DNA from: an uncultured Elusimicrobia bacterium
Lineage (GTDB): Bacteria > Elusimicrobiota > Elusimicrobia > UBA1565 > UBA9628
Length of the DNA stretch: 15,931 bases
Direction: 5' to 3'
Assembly (NCBI GenBank): GCA_903874575.1
Contig: CAIQSZ010000103.1
Coordinates: forward strand, 1 to 15,931
Shown here piece by piece: positions 14,586 through 15,931 of the stretch (position 1 is the stretch's first letter; every line of letters starts with the position of its first letter). The notes under the pieces are model-generated. The model had not been told where the DNA came from. It ran no database searches and saw only the letters and a list, made by a program, of their open reading frames with translations. A program made the translations under genes and the position numbers.

Positions 14586-15368
14586 ATGGGGCACGCTCCG
14601 ATATTCTTGGCCGGCGTCGGGCTCGGCGGGTTCATCGCCTGGACGTTCGCATGCCGGGCGGCCGCCCGCCGCGACCGGCGCTGCGGCCGCATGCTCTCAT
14701 TCGTCAACCACGAATTGAACACTCCGGCAACCGCGGTCGGCATGGCCGTCGTCAACCTGCTTTCGGGGATCTTCGGAGAGCTTTCCGCCGACCAGCGAAA
14801 GTGGCTCGAACTGACCCAGAATCAACTCGGACGCCTCAACTCCCTGGTGGGAGAATCGCGGGACTTCGTCCACCTCGAACTTCTGCGCGACCTGCGGCCC
14901 GTCCTGGCGCCCGCCGCGCCGGCCATGATCATCGACGCGGCTTTATCCTGCATGCGCTGTGGGTTCGAGCATTCCGGCGTAGAGCTCCTGGCGGCGGTCC
15001 CGGAAGGCCTGCCGCGGGTCCGCGCCGATGCGGAGCGCCTGGCGCGCTCGCTGGCAAGCCTCTTGTGTCACGCGCGCAAGTTCCGCCTTTGCGGTCCCGT
15101 CCGCTTGAGCGCCGCCGTCGACGGTCCCGTGGTCTCGTTCGAGATCGACTATATGGGGCAGGTCCTGTCTCCGGCCGAAATCGCCGCGAGTCTCGACCTC
15201 TGGTATCCCGCTCGGGCGCGCAAGGACCAACTGCTGGCCGCGTCCGGACTGGGCCTAGGCTTCGCGCGGCGGCTTACGCGCCTGTGCGGAGGGGAGATGG
15301 AATTCGCATCGGACGATAAGGGCCGCGCGCGCCTGCGGCTGACCGCGCCGGTTTACGGAGAGGCGTGA
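14586..15368 (+). CDS. Membrane histidine kinase with degenerate ATP-binding domain
   Basis: Predicted 260-residue protein: one N-terminal membrane helix (residues ~4-23), then a HisKA-type dimerisation helix with SFVNHELNTPATAV (phospho-acceptor His42, intact H-box), then a HATPase-like domain (~110-257). In the N-box the usual NLLxNAxKF is SLLCHARKF, so both asparagines are lost (Ser158, His162). The DxGxG of the G1 box is DYMGQ. The G2 box GLGLGFARRL and following GGEMEFAS are kept. There is no sensor domain. ATP binding and autophosphorylation are therefore doubtful; it may be a pseudokinase, phosphatase or phospho-acceptor scaffold. The stop overlaps the response regulator ATG by one base, which makes the pairing firm. 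It starts two bases after the carbonic-anhydrase-like gene. Confidence 0.82.
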   Translation: MGHAPIFLAGVGLGGFIAWTFACRAAARRDRRCGRMLSFVNHELNTPATAVGMAVVNLLSGIFGELSADQRKWLELTQNQLGRLNSLVGESRDFVHLELLRDLRPVLAPAAPAMIIDAALSCMRCGFEHSGVELLAAVPEGLPRVRADAERLARSLASLLCHARKFRLCGPVRLSAAVDGPVVSFEIDYMGQVLSPAEIAASLDLWYPARARKDQLLAASGLGLGFARRLTRLCGGEMEFASDDKGRARLRLTAPVYGEA

Positions 15369-15736
15369 TGGCGCGCATCCTGGTCGTCGACGATGAACAC
15401 GACATCGCCGTGAATCTGGTCGCGTTGCTGATCTCCCACGGTCACGAGGCGTCGTGCGTCGGCGACGGGCCGGAGGCTCTCGCGCGGGCGCGCGAGGACT
15501 CCCCCGACCTCGTCCTGCTCGACGTCATGCTCCCCCGGATGTCCGGCCACGACGTCTGCAAAATTCTGCGTCACGAACCGAAGACCTCGAGGATCAAGGT
15601 CATCATGGTCACCGGTTTGGGCCGCGGCGCGGACGTGGAAGCGGGATTCGACACGGGCGCGAACGACTACTTAGTGAAGCCGTTCGACTCGGAGCGCCTT
15701 CTGCGCAAGATCGACCGAGTGCTGGCGATGCCGTGA
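15368..15736 (+). CDS. Single-domain (CheY-like) response regulator
   Basis: Predicted 122-residue receiver domain with no output domain. Asp8-Asp9 (VVDDE) bind Mg2+, Asp52 (LLDVMLP) is the phosphorylation site, Thr82 (MVTGLG) and Lys104 (LVKPFD) complete the active site, so it should be phosphorylatable. The usual next residue after Thr is variable and Gly here. It is probably the partner of the upstream kinase, overlapping its stop by one base (TGATG). GGAG lies about seven bases before ATG 15368; a GTG at 15365 is an alternative. With no DNA-binding domain it must act by protein contact or as a phosphorelay intermediate. Its stop overlaps the GTG start of the next gene by four bases. Confidence 0.93.
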   Translation: MARILVVDDEHDIAVNLVALLISHGHEASCVGDGPEALARAREDSPDLVLLDVMLPRMSGHDVCKILRHEPKTSRIKVIMVTGLGRGADVEAGFDTGANDYLVKPFDSERLLRKIDRVLAMP

Positions 15737-15931
15737 GCATTCGACTCGCATCCTTGGCCGTCCTGCTCCTTTGCGCGCGCGCGGCCGTCGCGCTGGAAGC
15801 CGCGTCGGACAAGATCGACATCTCTCCCGATCTGAGGACCGAGAATGTCCTGATGGCCGGCTTCGGCGCGACCGGCCGCGTTCCGGCGGGCATCCATGAC
15901 CCGCTCTACGCGCGCGTGCTGGTGTTGCGCG
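15733..15931 (+). CDS. Secreted ceramidase-like protein, N-terminal fragment
   Basis: A GTG start forming GTGA with the response-regulator stop opens a frame that runs off the window; 66 residues are visible. MSIRLASLAVLLLCARAAVA is a signal peptide with an early Arg, a hydrophobic core and an A-x-A cut site near residue 20. The mature start has DISPDL, then MAGFGATGRVPAGIHDPLYA, followed by RVLVLR. The pattern 'xIsPdl...aGfG...aGiHDPLyaRvlvl' is the opening of the neutral/alkaline ceramidase N-terminal family and its many uncharacterised bacterial relatives. Most such relatives have no known substrate, and the zinc-site residues lie beyond the window, so hydrolase activity cannot be judged. 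It is the fourth gene of the operon that begins at 14059. Confidence 0.62.
   Translation, partial: MSIRLASLAVLLLCARAAVALEAASDKIDISPDLRTENVLMAGFGATGRVPAGIHDPLYARVLVLR

Noticed and set aside
1..15931. tRNA, rRNA, CRISPR, insertion sequence, prophage or riboswitch
   Set aside because: No cloverleaf-like segments, spaced direct repeats, transposase or phage proteins, or long structured leaders were recognised on either strand; reading by eye could miss a small RNA.

Overview
This is a compact, GC-rich bacterial segment with fifteen genes. Thirteen are complete and two run off the window ends. The best guess for the organism is Elusimicrobiota or another secretion- and pilin-rich, Gram-negative-type lineage. 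This rests on the style of the prepilins (G^YTLIELVV start, 'YLSDQDWG' segment, many cysteines) and on the periplasmic and outer-envelope gene content. There is no rRNA or other phylogenetic marker strong enough to settle it. No tRNA, rRNA, CRISPR array, insertion sequence or phage gene was seen.

Layout. (1) Positions 2-2866, + strand: the end of a GspF/PilC inner-membrane platform gene, then four prepilin-like genes with overlapping or nearly touching ends. Order and sequence features resemble a type II secretion F-G-I-J-K pseudopilin block, and one gene probably starts at CTG. (2) Positions 2863-7313: a complete hpnK, hpnL, hpnI, hpnJ set, the families that build the amino-sugar/cyclitol-ether head group of bacteriohopanepolyols. 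hpnJ-hpnI-hpnL form a minus-strand operon with a recognisable sigma70-type promoter. hpnK lies on the plus strand, overlaps the last prepilin by four bases and meets hpnL tail to tail. (3) Positions 7420-8385: a secreted HExxH (gluzincin, peptidase MA-like) protein. (4) Positions 8330-11203, minus strand: uvrA. (5) Positions 11329-12459: an HNH-domain protein of the type with a long helical N-terminal region. (6) Positions 12440-14023, minus strand: nadB. (7) Positions 14059-15931, plus strand: a tightly packed operon of a gamma-carbonic-anhydrase-like protein, a histidine kinase with a degenerate ATP site, a single-domain response regulator, and the start of a secreted ceramidase-like protein.

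How the parts fit. HpnI would add N-acetylglucosamine to a bacteriohopanetetrol-type lipid, HpnK would deacetylate it, HpnJ would contract the sugar to a cyclitol ether, and HpnL is a membrane protein of unsettled role. No squalene-hopene cyclase, hpnH or hpnG is in the window, so the lipid substrate must be made elsewhere or may differ. The coupling of hpnK to a secretion/pilin operon is the most unusual arrangement here. Every convergent gene pair overlaps at its 3' ends (4, 56 and 20 bases), and two divergent pairs share very short promoter regions, so the genome appears strongly compacted. No gene-free stretch exceeds about 120 bases.
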